Shown here piece by piece: positions 42,833-55,097 of a stretch of DNA of 64,000 nt. Numbering within the stretch: position 1 is the stretch's first letter; each line of letters opens with the position of its first letter. The notes under the pieces were generated by a model. The model saw nothing but the letters and a program-made list of their open reading frames with translations, was not told where the DNA came from and ran no database searches. A program made the translations under genes and the position numbers. Origin of the DNA: Bathynomus jamesi (taxonomy: Eukaryota > Arthropoda > Malacostraca > Isopoda > Cirolanidae); the NCBI GenBank assembly GCA_023014485.1, contig JAJOZX010000872.1, positions 296,001 through 360,000 on the forward strand, in the 5' to 3' direction.

Positions 42833-44325
42833 CAGGGTGTTTGAAAACCTTCTGTACAAATTGTAATGGGGGATAGGCAACACCAAGACAAACCCTTTTC
42901 GTCTATAAGTGTATGTCCGCTGACGTCACCATTCGGCGCGAGAGGGCGCCGCTGCAATTGACTAAAAGGTGAAGTGGGCTAGACTCGCGCTTGCCGCGGG
43001 CATTCTTAAATCGGACATAGTACGCGTAACATGGAGCACTTCACGACTGCTGAGATGGCTGACATGCATATGGTGTATGGGGCTGCCAATGGAAACGGAA
43101 GAGCTGCTGTGAGGTTGTACCGACAGCGCTTCCCAAACAGACGTGTGCCAAACCACCAAACGTTTGCGCATTTGCATTGGCGACTGCGAGAAACTGGAAC
43201 ATTCCATGCAAACATGCATGACACTGGTCGGGAGAGAAACGTGCGCACTCCTGACATGGAAGAAGAAATCCTCCGGCGATTTGAGAACAATCCAAGCGCA
43301 AGCACGCGAGGTGTTGCACGTATCCTCGGTGTGAACCACGACCTGGTCTGGAGAGTGTTGCACGAGCAGCAGTTACATCCGTTTCATCGTCAGAGAGTCC
43401 AGGCATTACAACCTCGGGATTACCCTCTTCGTGTGGAATTAGCATGCTGGTTTCTGCAGCAGACAGCGGTGCAGCCTAATTTTCCGGCTTATGTGCTGTT
43501 CTCAGATGAGGCCTGTTTCACACGTGAGGGTGTGTTTAACATGCACAATTCTCACGTGTGGGCGCACGCAAATCCACATGCTACACGGGTGCATGCTCAT
43601 CAAGAACGGTTCGCCGTCAATGTTTGGGCGGGTATCGTCCATGGCAAGTTGATTGGGCCGTACCTGCTGCCTGCCCGACTCGACGGGCGGGTTTATCGGA
43701 TATTTCTTGAAGAAACGTTGCCGGAACTGCTGGAAGATGTTCCCGTGGCTATTCGTAGACGAATGTGGTTTCAACACGACGGGGCCCCAGCACACTCCAG
43801 CAACGATGTGCGGGATTATCTGAACGCCACTTTTGGGGACCGATGGATAGGCCGGGGTGGGCCGTAGCCTGGCCACCGAGATCGCCCGATTCAACATGCT
43901 CGATTTCTTCCTGTGGGGACACATGAAGAACCTCGTGTACGAGACTCCCATTTACTCAGAAGAAGACCTCGTAGCAAGAATCGCTGTCGCCGTGAATTGT
44001 TCCCGAAATGCCGGGAATCTTTCGACGTGTACGTCGGTCAATGCTTCGACGCTGTCGGGCATGCATTGATGCTACCGGTCGCAACTTTCAGCACCTTTAA
44101 ATAAACATGCCTTCTTTAAATAAACATGTTACGCGTACTACGTCCGATTTAAGAATGCCCGCGGCAAGCGCGAGTCTAGCCCACTTCACCTTTTAGCCAA
44201 TTGCAGCGGCGCCCTCTCGCGCCGAATGGTGACGTCAGTGGACATACACTTATAGACGAAAAGGGTTTGTCTTGGTGTTGCCTATCCCCCATTACAATTT
44301 GTACAGAAAGTTTTCAAACACCCTG
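42833..44325 (+). mobile_element. DD41D-type transposon with 198-bp TIRs
   Basis: TA target copies flank CAGGGTGTTTGAAAAC.. (42833) and ..GTTTTCAAACACCCTG (44325). The TIRs run 42833-43030 and 44128-44325, are nearly identical and GC-rich in their inner half. This is the best preserved of the three DD41D copies. Confidence 0.92.
43031..44100 (+). pseudogene. DD41D-type transposase, nearly intact to the catalytic core
   Basis: ATG at 43031 follows the left TIR directly. The N-terminal helix-turn-helix reads MADMHMVYGAANGNGRAAVR and RFPNRRVPNHQTF; the second reads ASTRGVARILGVNHDLVWRV. VLFSDEACFTREG gives the first Asp, AVNVWAGIVHGKLIGPYLLP follows, and FQHDGAPAHSSNDVRDYL gives the second. The 278-residue ORF ends at WIGRGGP through a one-base shift (stop 43865-43867). 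The last Asp block survives in the next frame as FNMLDFFLWGHMKNLVY, and the final RACIDATGRNFQHL in a third frame. Two or three recent indels inactivate it. Confidence 0.9.
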
Positions 44326-44358
44326 TATATATATATATATATATACATACACACTCAC

Positions 44359-44400
44359 AGGAGGGTCGGTATTTAAGTAATGCCTCTTATTTTTCAGTTC

Positions 44401-44405
<5 letters not shown>
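44359..44405. mobile_element. Isolated mariner-type terminus
   Basis: GAGGGTCGGTATTTAAGTAA and TCTTATTTTTCAG resemble one end of a mariner-family element, bounded by AT repeats. No partner end is nearby. Confidence 0.35.
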
Positions 44406-44440
<35 letters not shown>

Positions 44441-44445
44441 AACAC

Positions 44446-45797
44446 TAGGGGCACTCAATATATTTTGCCCCACCCTTTTTTCTTAGCTAAATAATAGGCC
44501 ATGGTGCTGAAGTGTCTTTTGGGCCGAAAGTTTGAACTTTCTGCGCTTAACATAACAATTTTTCCAGTTTGAACCTCCCCTTCTTGTATGAAACCGATTT
44601 TAAACACTTGTATAAAACCGATGGTTTACGCAGTTTTCAAAATGGCGTCTGACATTGATGTGCGTCGTAAACAGAGAGCTGTTATCGAGTTCTTAACCGC
44701 AGAGAAGGAAACAGTTGGAAATATTCACAAACATCTACAAAACGTTTAGGGAGATACTGTTGTTGACCGAAGCACAGTTGGACGCTGATCTAAACGTGAG
44801 AGAGCCAGCCTCGATGATGAGCCACGCAGCGATCGCTCGGCATCGGCTGTCACATCTCACACTGCAACGTGCTAACAGCATCATTCGATCAAATCGGCGC
44901 ATCACATACAAGGAGCTATCACTGGAGCTAGGAATTAGTGAAGGAAATGTGAATACGATAATTCAGCAACTGGGATACTCAATAGTGTGTTCACGGTTTG
45001 TTCCTCGCCAACTGACTGAAGATCACAAAGCCCAAAGAAAATAAATTGCTTCCGAGTCGTTGGTTCGATACGAGACAGAAGGGGATGACTTCCTTTCACG
45101 AAGTGTGACTAGGGATGAGACTTTGGTATACCACTTTGAACCTGAAACAAAACGCCAATCCATGGAGTGGCATCACGCAGACTCCCTACGCAAGAAAAAG
45201 TCCAAAATGGCTCCCTCTGCAGGAAAGGTTATGGCCACCATCTTCTGGGACATGAAAGGGGTGAGTGTGGTAGACATTATGAAAAAAGGACAAACAATCA
45301 ACTCAGAGGCATATATTGCTACCCTACAGACTCCAGAGACGTATAAAGCGAGTTCGACCGGAGAGAAAACTGGAAGACGTCCTTCTTTTGCACGATAACA
45401 CAAGACCACACAACAGTTTTCAAACAAGAGGGGCCATCACAAAAATGCGCTTGACTGTGTTACCCCACCCTCCATACAGCCCGGATCTGGCACCTTTAGA
45501 CTTCCATTTGTTTGGGTCAATGAAGGATGCTATTCGTGGAAGAAAGTTTCAGAGTGACGATGAGGTTGTTGAGGAGGTTAAGAGGTGGCTCCAGCGGAAC
45601 CCAGCGGACTTTTATCAGCAAGGAATAAAGGCCCTTCTTTCGAGGTGGAGAAAAGCCGTAGAAAAGGATGGAGACTATGTGGAAAAATAAAAACTTTTAA
45701 AAAAGGTATGTAACTACTTGTGTACAAAATTTCTGGAACTTGCAGGAAACTTGGAAAGAAAAAAAGAGGTGGGGCAAGATATGTTGAGTGGCCCTCG
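44446..45797 (+). mobile_element. Mariner (DD34D) transposon, plus copy
   Basis: TIRs GGGGCACTCAATATATTTTG and (complement) GGGCCACTCAACATATCTTG. Same family as 11079-12398, in the opposite orientation. Confidence 0.9.
44642..45690 (+). pseudogene. Mariner transposase (DD34D), frameshifted
   Basis: ATG at 44642 gives MASDIDVRRKQRAVIEFL, with stops soon after. The next frame carries YKELSLELGISEGNVNTI and YSIVCSRFVPRQLTEDHK. From 45060: SVTRDETLVYHFEPETK (first Asp), then AGKVMATIFWDMKGVSVVDI. From 45316: LLHDNTRPHNSFQT, HPPYSPDLAPLDFHLF (34 residues between the Asp pair) and WRKAVEKDGDYVEK, stop 45690. A complete domain series, but four frames or stops separate it. Confidence 0.9.
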
Positions 45798-45805
45798 TGT
45801 GTGTG

Positions 45806-46414
45806 TATATAAAGGGTGATCCAGAGAAATGGGACCCAAAAGAAACCCCTGTAACTCTTAAAGTATAAGTCCTTTTATAAAATCATGCGCATCATTCGAA
45901 AGAGGATAGTTACAAGTTTGTACAGGATTGTATAGGTTTTGACAATACAAGACAAGATAAGATACAAAACAAAATAAAAGTGTTAGTTAAAACTAACCCT
46001 TCAAGATGACTGCATGGACTGTGGAACAGCTGCATTTCATAACTGAGCAATATTATGAGCATGGAAGAAGTGTAGTTTCAGCTCAAAGATCTTTCAAGAC
46101 AAATTTTCAGATGTCAAAATCACCTAAGAGCTGAAACTACACTTCTTCCATGCTCATAATATTACTCAGTTATGAAACGCAGCTGTCCCACAGTCCATGC
46201 AGTCATCTTGAAGGGTTAGTTTTAACTAACACTTTTATTTTGTTTTGTATCTTATCTTGTCTTGTATTGTATTGTCAAAACCTATACAATCCTGTACAAA
46301 CTTGTAACTATCCTCTTTCGAATGATGCTGCGTATGATTTTATAAAAGGACTTATACTTTAAGAGTTACAGGGGTTTCTTTTGGGTCCCATTTCTCTGGA
46401 TCACCCTTTATATA
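45806..46414. mobile_element. Fold-back palindrome of a transposase 5' end
   Basis: Arms of about 270 bp (from AAAGGGTGATCCAGAGAAAT to its complement) are near identical. Each arm includes TIR-like sequence and the start of a transposase: MTAWTVEQLHFITEQYYEHG then SVVSAQRSFKT (plus strand, about 46005-46110), mirrored on the minus strand. The catalytic region is absent. The ends lie in TATA context. Confidence 0.82.
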
Positions 46415-46502
46415 TACACTGGGGCCACCAACTTGACCTCCGTGTGAAGAAAGACCAACGCACGAAACAACATAAGGTTCATAAGGTAAGGGGTGTGTAT
46501 TA

Positions 46503-46908
46503 GGGCGGATCGAAAATGAGGTTTTTAAACTTTTTTTCGAAATTCAAATATGGCTAGTGCGGAAACTATGTGGGTGCTATAGATAATGACTGTGCATAAA
46601 ATATTAGTCCTGCGAATTATATCTTCAGGTGCCACAAAGCCGTCGAAAAAAGTGAAATATAATGATTTTCTTATATTCTGCATTAGTACAATAACTGAAA
46701 CTTACTTGTTATTATTATATATTAAGTGTTCCAATTACCAAAATAGTTACTGAATTACGCAGCTCTTAGTTTATTTAGATCAATGTTCTTTTGATTAATG
46801 ATCTAAATAATCCAGAACTCACCACGAGGAGGTGGCTGCGTGTCGAGCTCCACCCATGCCCTCCCAACCACCCATCCTTGCGCATGTTTTTTTCTATTAA
46901 CGTTTTAT
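46503..46908. other. Putative 3' flank/terminus of the DDE element
   Basis: TTAGGGCGGATCGAAAA at about 46504 could be an element end. TCTTCAGGTGCCACAA near 46623 has an inverted near-match (TTGTGGCACTGAAGA) at about 49515-49529, on the other side of the gene. Confidence 0.4.
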
Positions 46909-49127
46909 TTAAACTTTATATTCAGCTTTACTTTCGAATGATGGCATTTTTTTACGTGACTGAAGTGTTGATCTTATGAAGCCATCTCGCGCGTTCAATC
47001 CAAATACTTTTGATGATGCTTCAGTCACTAATTTTACCATTCTTTCTACTACTTGTGTATGACAAGGGAATTTCTCGAATGGAGGGGTACTCTTGTTTTC
47101 TATGAATTCTTCAATCTCATTTTCTGTCAGGTGTCTTGTCACAGGTGGTTCAGTGACAATGCATTTTTGCCAATTAATTAAATCAGTATAATCAGTAGCT
47201 TCAAATTGAATAACAGGTACTGTGAAACGCCTCACAACTTTTTCCTTGTTTGTTTGCCTTGCTTTCTTTATTCGCCTCCACGCTAATTCTCTTATGGCGC
47301 TGCGGTCATCATGAATCATTGATGCTAGAATATTTTCTCTGGATTTGCAAAAAATGCATTTCTTTGTATGACAGGGTTTACAATATCCTTTACTTCGTCA
47401 TTCAGTGTTCTTGTTAGTTCAATAGTTTTGAAAACATGTTTTGAGCCATTGACAAAAGACGTACTTTGCTTAATAGAAAACCACATTGGGATGTAGACCT
47501 TCATTATAAAAGAAGCAATGTTCATGAGGTTCTCAGATGGACTTACAGTTGAAACGTATAGACGAAGCAAACGATTTGCTGTAGTCAGTCATCGTGAATG
47601 TGCCATTTTGCCTGGACTACGATGAGCAATATCCCTTTGTTATGGCCTGATGAATATCAATTAGATATTTTTGGTCGGTGCTAAGATCTTCACAGTCTAC
47701 AGTTGGTTCCTCAGCATCAATCCTTTCAAACTCGACAATAGGAAGACTCTCACAGTTCTCTAATTCCCTGCCAATAGGACCGGTGAATCCGCGGGGGCCA
47801 GATGTTTTTCCATCCAGCTTTGCAACTAAATGGCGTAATGGCAATTCATTGGCATGGAGCTGGCACACTAAATGTTGAACTGGCTTCTTCAGCTTCAATT
47901 CTATAAGCCTTATAACGCCTCCCTTTTCTCCAGTGTTGACTGCTGCACCATCGCATCCAATGGCAACAAGGTTTTCCAGGTTCATGTCATTATTTCCAAT
48001 ATACTCAAACATTCCTTTACATATTTCTTCAGCTGATCCAGAATTCACAGAATAATGGCCCAAATAATCTGAACCAGGTTCTCTCACTAAAGTGATATGT
48101 TCTTCTGTTACCTTCTTCTGATATACTTTGGACTCTTTTTTTTTCTTGGAAGAGTGTAGAATCTTTTCGACCATCAAAATAGATTCCTCTGATTGGGACC
48201 TGATTTTGATCTTTCATAATTTCTGATCTCTTCTTTTGTCTTTCTCTTCTGATTTTACTCCTATCCACTACTTCAGATGTATTGTCAATAGAAACTTCTC
48301 CAATATCTTGCAATACTGCACTAACAATGAATGCTGCAGCTCGATCTGAAACTGCAGTCCTGTCACAAGCAGTAGCCACTGAAGGTAGATTTGTAGTTTT
48401 CCTTTTCTTGAATAATTGTTCTTCAGGTTGTTCGAGCTAACTGGCTCTGGAAATGTATCGTCTGATATTTCGCCAGATTCACTTTCACTATTTGATGTTG
48501 ATGATGATAATTCAACATTTGTATCCTGCAATTTCTCCTGTGAAGATTCTTTGGTGAGCCTCACAGCTTCTTTTTGCTTTCTTAGCAACGTAATGCTTTT
48601 TTCTTTGAGAGTGTAATATCTACTCTATCAATAAACAGTTTTCTTTCACTCCTTTGATCTAAGAGGAACGTCACTTCTTCCTTTGGAACCGTTTTTTCTT
48701 TGGGACAAGAACATTGTGTTAGTACTTTGCACTTGCACGCTGCAATGTCAAAAAGTTTCGTGTGTGCTTCTTTTTTGAACATATCAATCTTTGCTTTGTA
48801 AGCTTCAGAATTTTTTCTGCTTTGGTATGGCTTCATAATGACACGATACTTTTCGTGGTAGCTTCTGAACATTGTTTCAATTCGCCTGTCTGACAGAATT
48901 GGGACGGAAGCACTTTCCCAAATTGTTTTCAATTTAACAACTTGTTCTAATATTTGAGATATTGAAGGATCTTTATTAGTATTCTGTTTCAAATCGTTTC
49001 TTACAAACAAGTAATATTTAAAAACTCCTTCGTATGTAGGAAGATTCCTGTGCCACAAATCTTCCCCCGTACCAAACATGGGGCACTCAGTTGAGGCCCT
49101 GGTTGATTTTGCACAAACTCGAGACAT
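46909..49127 (-). pseudogene. Uncharacterised DDE/RNase H-like protein, frameshifted
   Basis: Minus strand, likely start MSRVCAKSTRASTECPMFGT at 49127. A Cys-rich stretch follows (CKCKVLTQCSCPKE), then LLDQRSERKLFIDRVD, an acidic Ser-rich linker and DRTAVSDRAAAFIVSAVLQD. GIYFDGRKDSTL supplies a first Asp. LVAIGCDGAAVNTGEKGGVI gives a second, and LVCQLHANELPLRHL is a C-x-x-H pair like that of hAT enzymes. After a stop come SENLMNIASFIMKVYIPMWF, VIQRNAFFANPEKIF and PCHTQVVERMVKLVTEASSK, a candidate catalytic Glu. It resembles an uncharacterised family I know from invertebrate genomes; the function is inferred as transposase-like. Five shifts or stops break it. Confidence 0.65.
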
Positions 49128-49533
49128 TTTGAAAGTATACAAATCTGAAAAAGAGAGAGCTAATATCAATTATACGTTAATTTCAGTTAATAGTACATGG
49201 CAAACTTAGGGCAACACAATACAGAAATGCAAAATATATAAGAAATATAGTTTAGACTATCTGAGTAACGCCAACAACAGAACACCCCACTGCTACGACA
49301 GCGACAGCTACACTGACCGAGGTACTCACGTGACAGCTGAGTGAGCTGACTATAGAAAACTGTTTTTAGAGAATAGAAACTTTTTTTTAAAGGTTGACTG
49401 AGCTATTTTTATACAAGTGTGAATAAATTCTTGTTCTATTGTGCATCGTGGACTCTTCTGTAATTATTGGTTAAAATCTGCTTTTTTTTCAATTTTTTTC
49501 AATATTGAAGGTCATTGTGGCACTGAAGAGATA
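49128..49533. other. 5' flank of the DDE gene
   Basis: AT-rich with a short GC-richer part (49260-49340). No promoter is identified; no matching outer terminus to 46504 was found. Confidence 0.4.
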
Positions 49534-50151
49534 TTAATGTTATGATTTTAAATTTATACCAGCTTATTTCCTCACTACTCCACACATTTTCCACACTATA
49601 GTTACAAATCCGCTTATAGGTTAATCCAGAAAAAAAAAAAAAACTTTCTCAAAACAGAACAAAATCTGTCTCTCATTTCAAATTTTATATTTTCTTGCAA
49701 TAAAATACTCTCAGGCTAACTTTTAATGGCTTCTGAAAGTGAGAGTAATGGGAAGGTCACTTTTTAATTGGGTCCTTTCATAATATATATATATACAGGG
49801 CTATTCAAAATGATTCACCTGATTTCAAATGAGAATATTTTTTAATGTTATGATTTTAAATTTATACCAGCTTATTTCCTCACTACTCCACACATTTTCC
49901 ACACTATAGTTACAAATCCGCTTATAGGTTAATCCAGAAAAAAAAAAAAAAAACTTTCTCAAAACAGAACAAAATCTGTCTCTCATTTCAAATTTTATAT
50001 TTTCTTGCAATAAAATACTCTCAGGCTAACTTTTAATGGCTTCTGAAAGTGAGAGTAATGGGAAGGTCACTTTTTAATTGGGTCCTTTCATAATATATAT
50101 ATATACAGGGCTATTCAAAATGATTCACCTGATTTCAAATGAGAATATTTT
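49534..50151. repeat. Direct tandem duplication, period about 308 bp
   Basis: Unit 1 (49534-49841) and unit 2 (49842-50151) are identical to my reading except for poly-A length (13 against 15). Each unit carries unrelated flank followed by a CAGGGCTATTCAAAATGATT transposon end. Confidence 0.93.
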
Positions 50152-50480
50152 TTAATGTTACAAATACAGTGTGATTTGTGATACATCAACCAAAAGAAAA
50201 ACTGTCCAATTTTTGTCTCTCACCTCATAAATGCTCTATGTGACTTCACCTAGTTACACGAGCAACGTCGACACGATAGTCGAATTCCTCCCATACTCGC
50301 TCCAGCACGTCCGTTGTCACTGACTCTACGGCAGTAACAATGCGAGTTCGGAGCTCATCCAAAGATGTGGGCAACGGTGGCATGTACACAGTATCCTTAA
50401 CGTATATATATATATAAATGTGGGCAACGGTGGCATGTACACAGTATCCTTAACGTATATATATATATAAAACGGCTGTG
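50105..50480 (-). mobile_element. Truncated DD41D-like transposon end
   Basis: Starts CAGGGCTATTCAAAATG; the minus strand reads YVKDTVYMPPLPTSLDELRT and TDVLERVWEEFDYRVDVARV, the C-terminus of a mariner-like transposase. It ends in a duplicated 50-bp piece (GTGGGCAACGGTGGCATGTA at about 50369 and 50421), each followed by ACGTATATATATATAT. The right end is lost. Confidence 0.75.
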
Positions 50481-52499
50481 GTAGATGGGGGCCAGCAACT
50501 GACTTGAAACACTGGCTACTTTGAAAAAAGAAGGAATATTAGAAATAATAACGTTTTCACTATTTACTGGTTTATTTAATCAAATAAGGATAATGGCGAG
50601 AGAGAGAAACTTAACCTAACAATAAACAAATTTAATTCACGAAAATGCATTTTAAGCAAATGCATACCTGTTCTCATTAAAAGCTCCAGTGGGAGACTGC
50701 CCGAGTGGTTCACAAGGGTTGTGATTCCGTAAGTCCGAAGTATCAGGCAGTCAGAATTATCGTATTTAACTCAAAGTTATCGTACATTTATATCTAACCA
50801 ACAGCCAATCCCCACAATATGTGTAAGAATAGACAATTATTCACGTAAACTTACTGACAACAAGCAGTAAAAATCACGCCTGGAGCGGAAGTGGCCTCGT
50901 GAGTTGAAAGGTCGTTTAGTGTCAGTGTGTTATGAGTGATGGATGATTCATAAGGTTTGGGATCATGAGGTGGCCAGTGTTGCCACTTTAAAAATGAAAA
51001 GTCCCTAGATCAGCTCAATAAAACTCCCTAATTTTCCTTAGAATTCTAAAATGTATTTATTGTTTATACTTCACTAGTTTCCGATTGCGATAAGAAAATC
51101 ATCGTACATTTCTAAAATAGTATCGTACATTGTACACGGACTAGACATTAACGTACAAATATGATAACTATTGTACAATTTACATCCCTGGCGGGACATT
51201 TCAAAATGTAAACATGCGCTCCAAAAACGCAGCGGCCTTTGTATAATTGGTCAATTCTTTCCCTTGGAAACAGTAATACAATAATTTTGTTCCATTTAAA
51301 ATAATCATTATTAAATTTCACATTAAAATTCAACACAATGCAGTGTCATCATCCAAATTCTCATCGCATCGATGTCAACATGTCGAAACTCTTCTTGAAG
51401 CGTTGAAAATATTTTTATTGTGTGTTGATTTATCCTATCTGTGAGAAGTACAATATAATGCAGTTGCCTTTGCCTCCCCAAAAATATTATATATATGTTA
51501 ACCCCTCCGTTTATGGCCTTGGGCGGTTCGAAATTGACGGGGGTTCTGGTTAGGTGGCAGCAACGGATTTGTTACTCTGGAGTATCTTGTACCAAATAGG
51601 GAATCGCAGAAGTTTCTCTTATACTACTCTCCGATTTCTTCTTGTAGTGGATCGGAGGATTCTGTGGAGTTTCTTGTAGCGTATCGGGAAATTATTTTCC
51701 TCTATTTTGAGACTAAATTCTCTGAAGAAAACAAGGCTCAAAGGAGAAGACAAAGATATTCTCTTACTGTAGTTTACTGCTAAAATGTTCCAGGTAATGC
51801 TCAGCCTCTACGTCAAATCAGACAATCAGAATGAACATTGGAGAAATTTTACGAGTTTATGGATTGAAATTCTTAATGACATCATTATTATTCAATGCTG
51901 ATCTGTTTTTGTTTCTTATCAATAGGCTGATTTATTTTGCAAAATATTTAAAGATAAGGTAAATATTTTAGCTGTAGCAATGTCTAGACCGATAAAAAAG
52001 ATATTTGAAGATGAAGCCTTATTTTTGTTTTAAACCGCATATTGACAGATCTGATGTTATCATGATCTGCCGAGTTAACTAAAAATGGAAAATGAAATAT
52101 GCATTTTATTATGAATTACAACTAAACATGCATATGAGCAAAAATTAAATGCTTAAGATTTAAAATTAAACGTTAAGCAAGACATGACTTCATCTTTTAC
52201 AACGAAGAGAAAATGTATACAGAAAATGAACATTGCAGAATTTAACAAGATTACATTATTAAGCTAAATCTAAAAAAAAATGATTAAGTAATTTAAAAAG
52301 AAATAATTCACCAATTATTCAACAGAAATAAAATAGAAAGCGAATCAAAAATTTTATTCGAACTTCGTCAGCGTTATGCGAATTTGGACTCTACGTAAAA
52401 ATGAATATAAGAACGTACATACATACGAATACAAGTATTATATAAATATATATGAATATAAAAATATATGAATATAGGAATTATTCATTGTTCATTTTT

Positions 52500-52544
<45 letters not shown>

Positions 52545-52636
52545 CAGTCGAAACCATACTATTTTTTTTCTTTGACAAATACATTTATTGCAGTATCCAA
52601 AACAAAAAAAAAATTCAACGTAAATCGTTGTCTATT
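50481..52636. other. AT-rich DNA, no gene seen
   Basis: No ORF with recognisable similarity. (CA)n/(AT)n lies at 52500-52545. A Ser-tRNA-like phrase near 50698 lacks a B box. Confidence 0.55.
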
Positions 52637-52837
52637 GCTATAGTTACAAATCCGCTTATAGGTTAATCCAGAAAAAAAAAAAAAACTTTCTCAAAACAGA
52701 ACAAAATCTGTCTCTCATTTCAAATTTTATATTTTCTTGCAATAAAATACTCTCAGGCTAACTTTTAATGGCTTCTGAAAGTGAGAGTAATGGGAAGGTC
52801 ACTTTTTAATTGGGTCCTTTCATAATATATATATATA
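52637..52837. repeat. Dispersed copy of the 49.6-49.8 kb flank
   Basis: From CTATAGTTACAAATCCGC onward this equals the flank in both tandem units, and continues without a break into the adjacent transposon end. Confidence 0.9.
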
Positions 52838-53428
52838 CAGGGCTATTCAAAATGATTCACCTGATTTCAAATGAGAATATTTTTTAATGTTACAAATACA
52901 GTGTGATTTGTGATACATCAACCAAAAGAAAAACTGTCCAATTTTTGTCTCTCACCTCATAAATGCTCTATGTGACTTCACCTAGTTACACGAGCAACGT
53001 CGACATGATAGTCGAATTCCTCCCATACTCGCTCCAGCACGTCCGTTGTCACTGACTCTACGGCAGTAACAATGCGAGTTCGGAGCTCATCCAAAGATGT
53101 GGGCAACGGTGGCATGTACACAGTATCCTTAACGTACCCCCAAAGGAAGAAGTCGCACGGTGTAAGATCCGGTGACCTAGGGGGCCAGCTACTGATTTAC
53201 AGCTCGAGAACTGCAACACACAAAATGCCTTCTGCTGTGCGGACACCATTTTCACACTGACTGTTTGTTGCTAGGCTAGGCCATGGCGTGACTTTGGAGC
53301 CCTCTCGCGGTGATCTTGTAAAACTCAGAGATTTCCTCTTTCATGTGGTGTATGCCCAGTTGATGCCCAGTTGATAGGTACGGAAGTATTCTCAGTTGAA
53401 ATTGGATGGATCATTTTGAATAGCCCTG
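52838..53428 (-). mobile_element. Internally deleted DD41D-like transposon
   Basis: TA-flanked ends CAGGGCTATTCAAAATGATT and ..ATCATTTTGAATAGCCCTG. On the minus strand, MVSAQQKAFCVLQFSSCKS (transposase start) is joined directly to GPPRSPDLTPCDFFLWGYVK in a second frame, then DTVYMPPLPTSLDELRT. The whole middle of the gene is missing, so it is non-autonomous. Confidence 0.85.
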
Positions 53429-53499
53429 TACATTTTTTTTAGCGTTATTATTGCTGAGCCGTCAGTCGTCTTCTGCGAGATGTGGTTTGGGTTACTTAT

Positions 53500-53690
53500 C
53501 CCTCTTCGTAAAAGAGTCATGTGGCGAAGGTGACCTACAGTTTTATGTGGGAACCGAACCACGGGTCGGTACACCATCTGGACGCAGTGGAGGGTCACCC
53601 ACTCACCCATGCAACTACCACCGAGACCCATTGTTGCTTAAGTTCGCTGATCGACGAGAAACGGTTTTGTGACATAGCTACGAGGTAGCT
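53500..53690 (-). repeat. 5S rRNA-derived SINE, copy 2
   Basis: On the minus strand it matches the 62.3 kb copy through GCTACCTCGTAGCTATGTC, ATCAGCGAACTTAAGCAAC, GTGGTAGTTGCATGGGTGAG and CCGTGGTTCGGTTCCCACA. Confidence 0.75.
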
Positions 53691-53825
53691 CTCCTCTTGC
53701 GAGGTTCCCAGATTTAACCTAAAACCTAACCTCGCTTAACTACCGTAATATAAATTAATTTAACCTAAGCTAACTAGGATTAAGTGTAATCTGACACATT
53801 TGTGTTTGATATAATTGAAATTGTT
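53691..53825. other. Short unassigned segment
   Basis: Contains AAACCTAACCTCG and TAACCTAAGCTAAC words but no clear element. Confidence 0.5.
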
Positions 53826-53990
53826 TAACCTCCCTCGTAACATCTAGAAAGGATTATATGATAGAGGGGACCCACAACTTGACGTGGCATCCGAACTAGT
53901 CACTACCTCACCAACGGAGACCAAGAGAAGCACCTTAATTTCCGAAATCTCGAAGTCCCAGTCGGAACTCAAACCCAGAACCCTCGAATT
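53826..53990 (-). repeat. 5S-type SINE tail fragment
   Basis: TTTAACCTCCCTCGTAACAT, then GAGGGGACCCACAACTTGACG, match the 3' tail region of the 5S-derived SINEs; the 5S head is missing. Confidence 0.5.
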
Positions 53991-54127
53991 AACATCCCGA
54001 CGTTCAACCATTATAGGCTATACTTTACGGGTTAATCCTGTAGGAGCAAAGTTACTTTTATTTTGCCTTGAACAAATATACACTGAAAATGTAGGAGTTA
54101 AATGACACGTAAGATACCTCAAGGTTG

Positions 54128-54330
54128 GATCTAAGTGAACATTTACAGTAATGTATAATAAGCGGTGAAGAAAGCCAGAAACCGTCACAGCGCTCAAGCC
54201 ACTAATGCGGCCCATTGTGCGAACTCCTGGATTATTATTCACTAGCATCATTGGGACTAGAACCCCAGACTTCAGTCTCTTCTCTTCGCTTGTAGGAAAA
54301 CTGTCTTACCCACTGAACCACGGGTGGTAC
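54128..54330 (-). repeat. tRNA-derived SINE, family C
   Basis: Minus strand: CGTGGTTCAGTGGGTAAGAC (A-box side), GGGGTTCTAGTCCCAATGAT (B-box side), GGCTTGAGCGCTGTGAC. Matches 2160-2330. Confidence 0.7.
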
Positions 54331-54344
54331 TTTATATTATATAT

Positions 54345-54838
<494 letters not shown>

Positions 54839-55097
54839 TACACTACGTTCCAAATTATTAAGCAGATTGCATTTTCTCCAATGTTTTCAAAAGTTTTTCA
54901 CCGATTTTAATGAAATTTATAGCAAATAATTACTATATATAGCAGCACTGATGGTATTCATTTCGATAAAATATTTTGATAATTAAAATAATACTCTCTT
55001 TTATTGAAAAATATGTAAAATATGATGTTCCGAATTATTAAGCAAGTATTTCTATTTACAGATCTAAATGGTGAAAAATGGTAAGAAGGATTTATAC

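Noticed and set aside
50695..50755. tRNA-like head (TGCCCGAGTGGTT)
   Set aside because: No B box or T-arm follows within tRNA distance.
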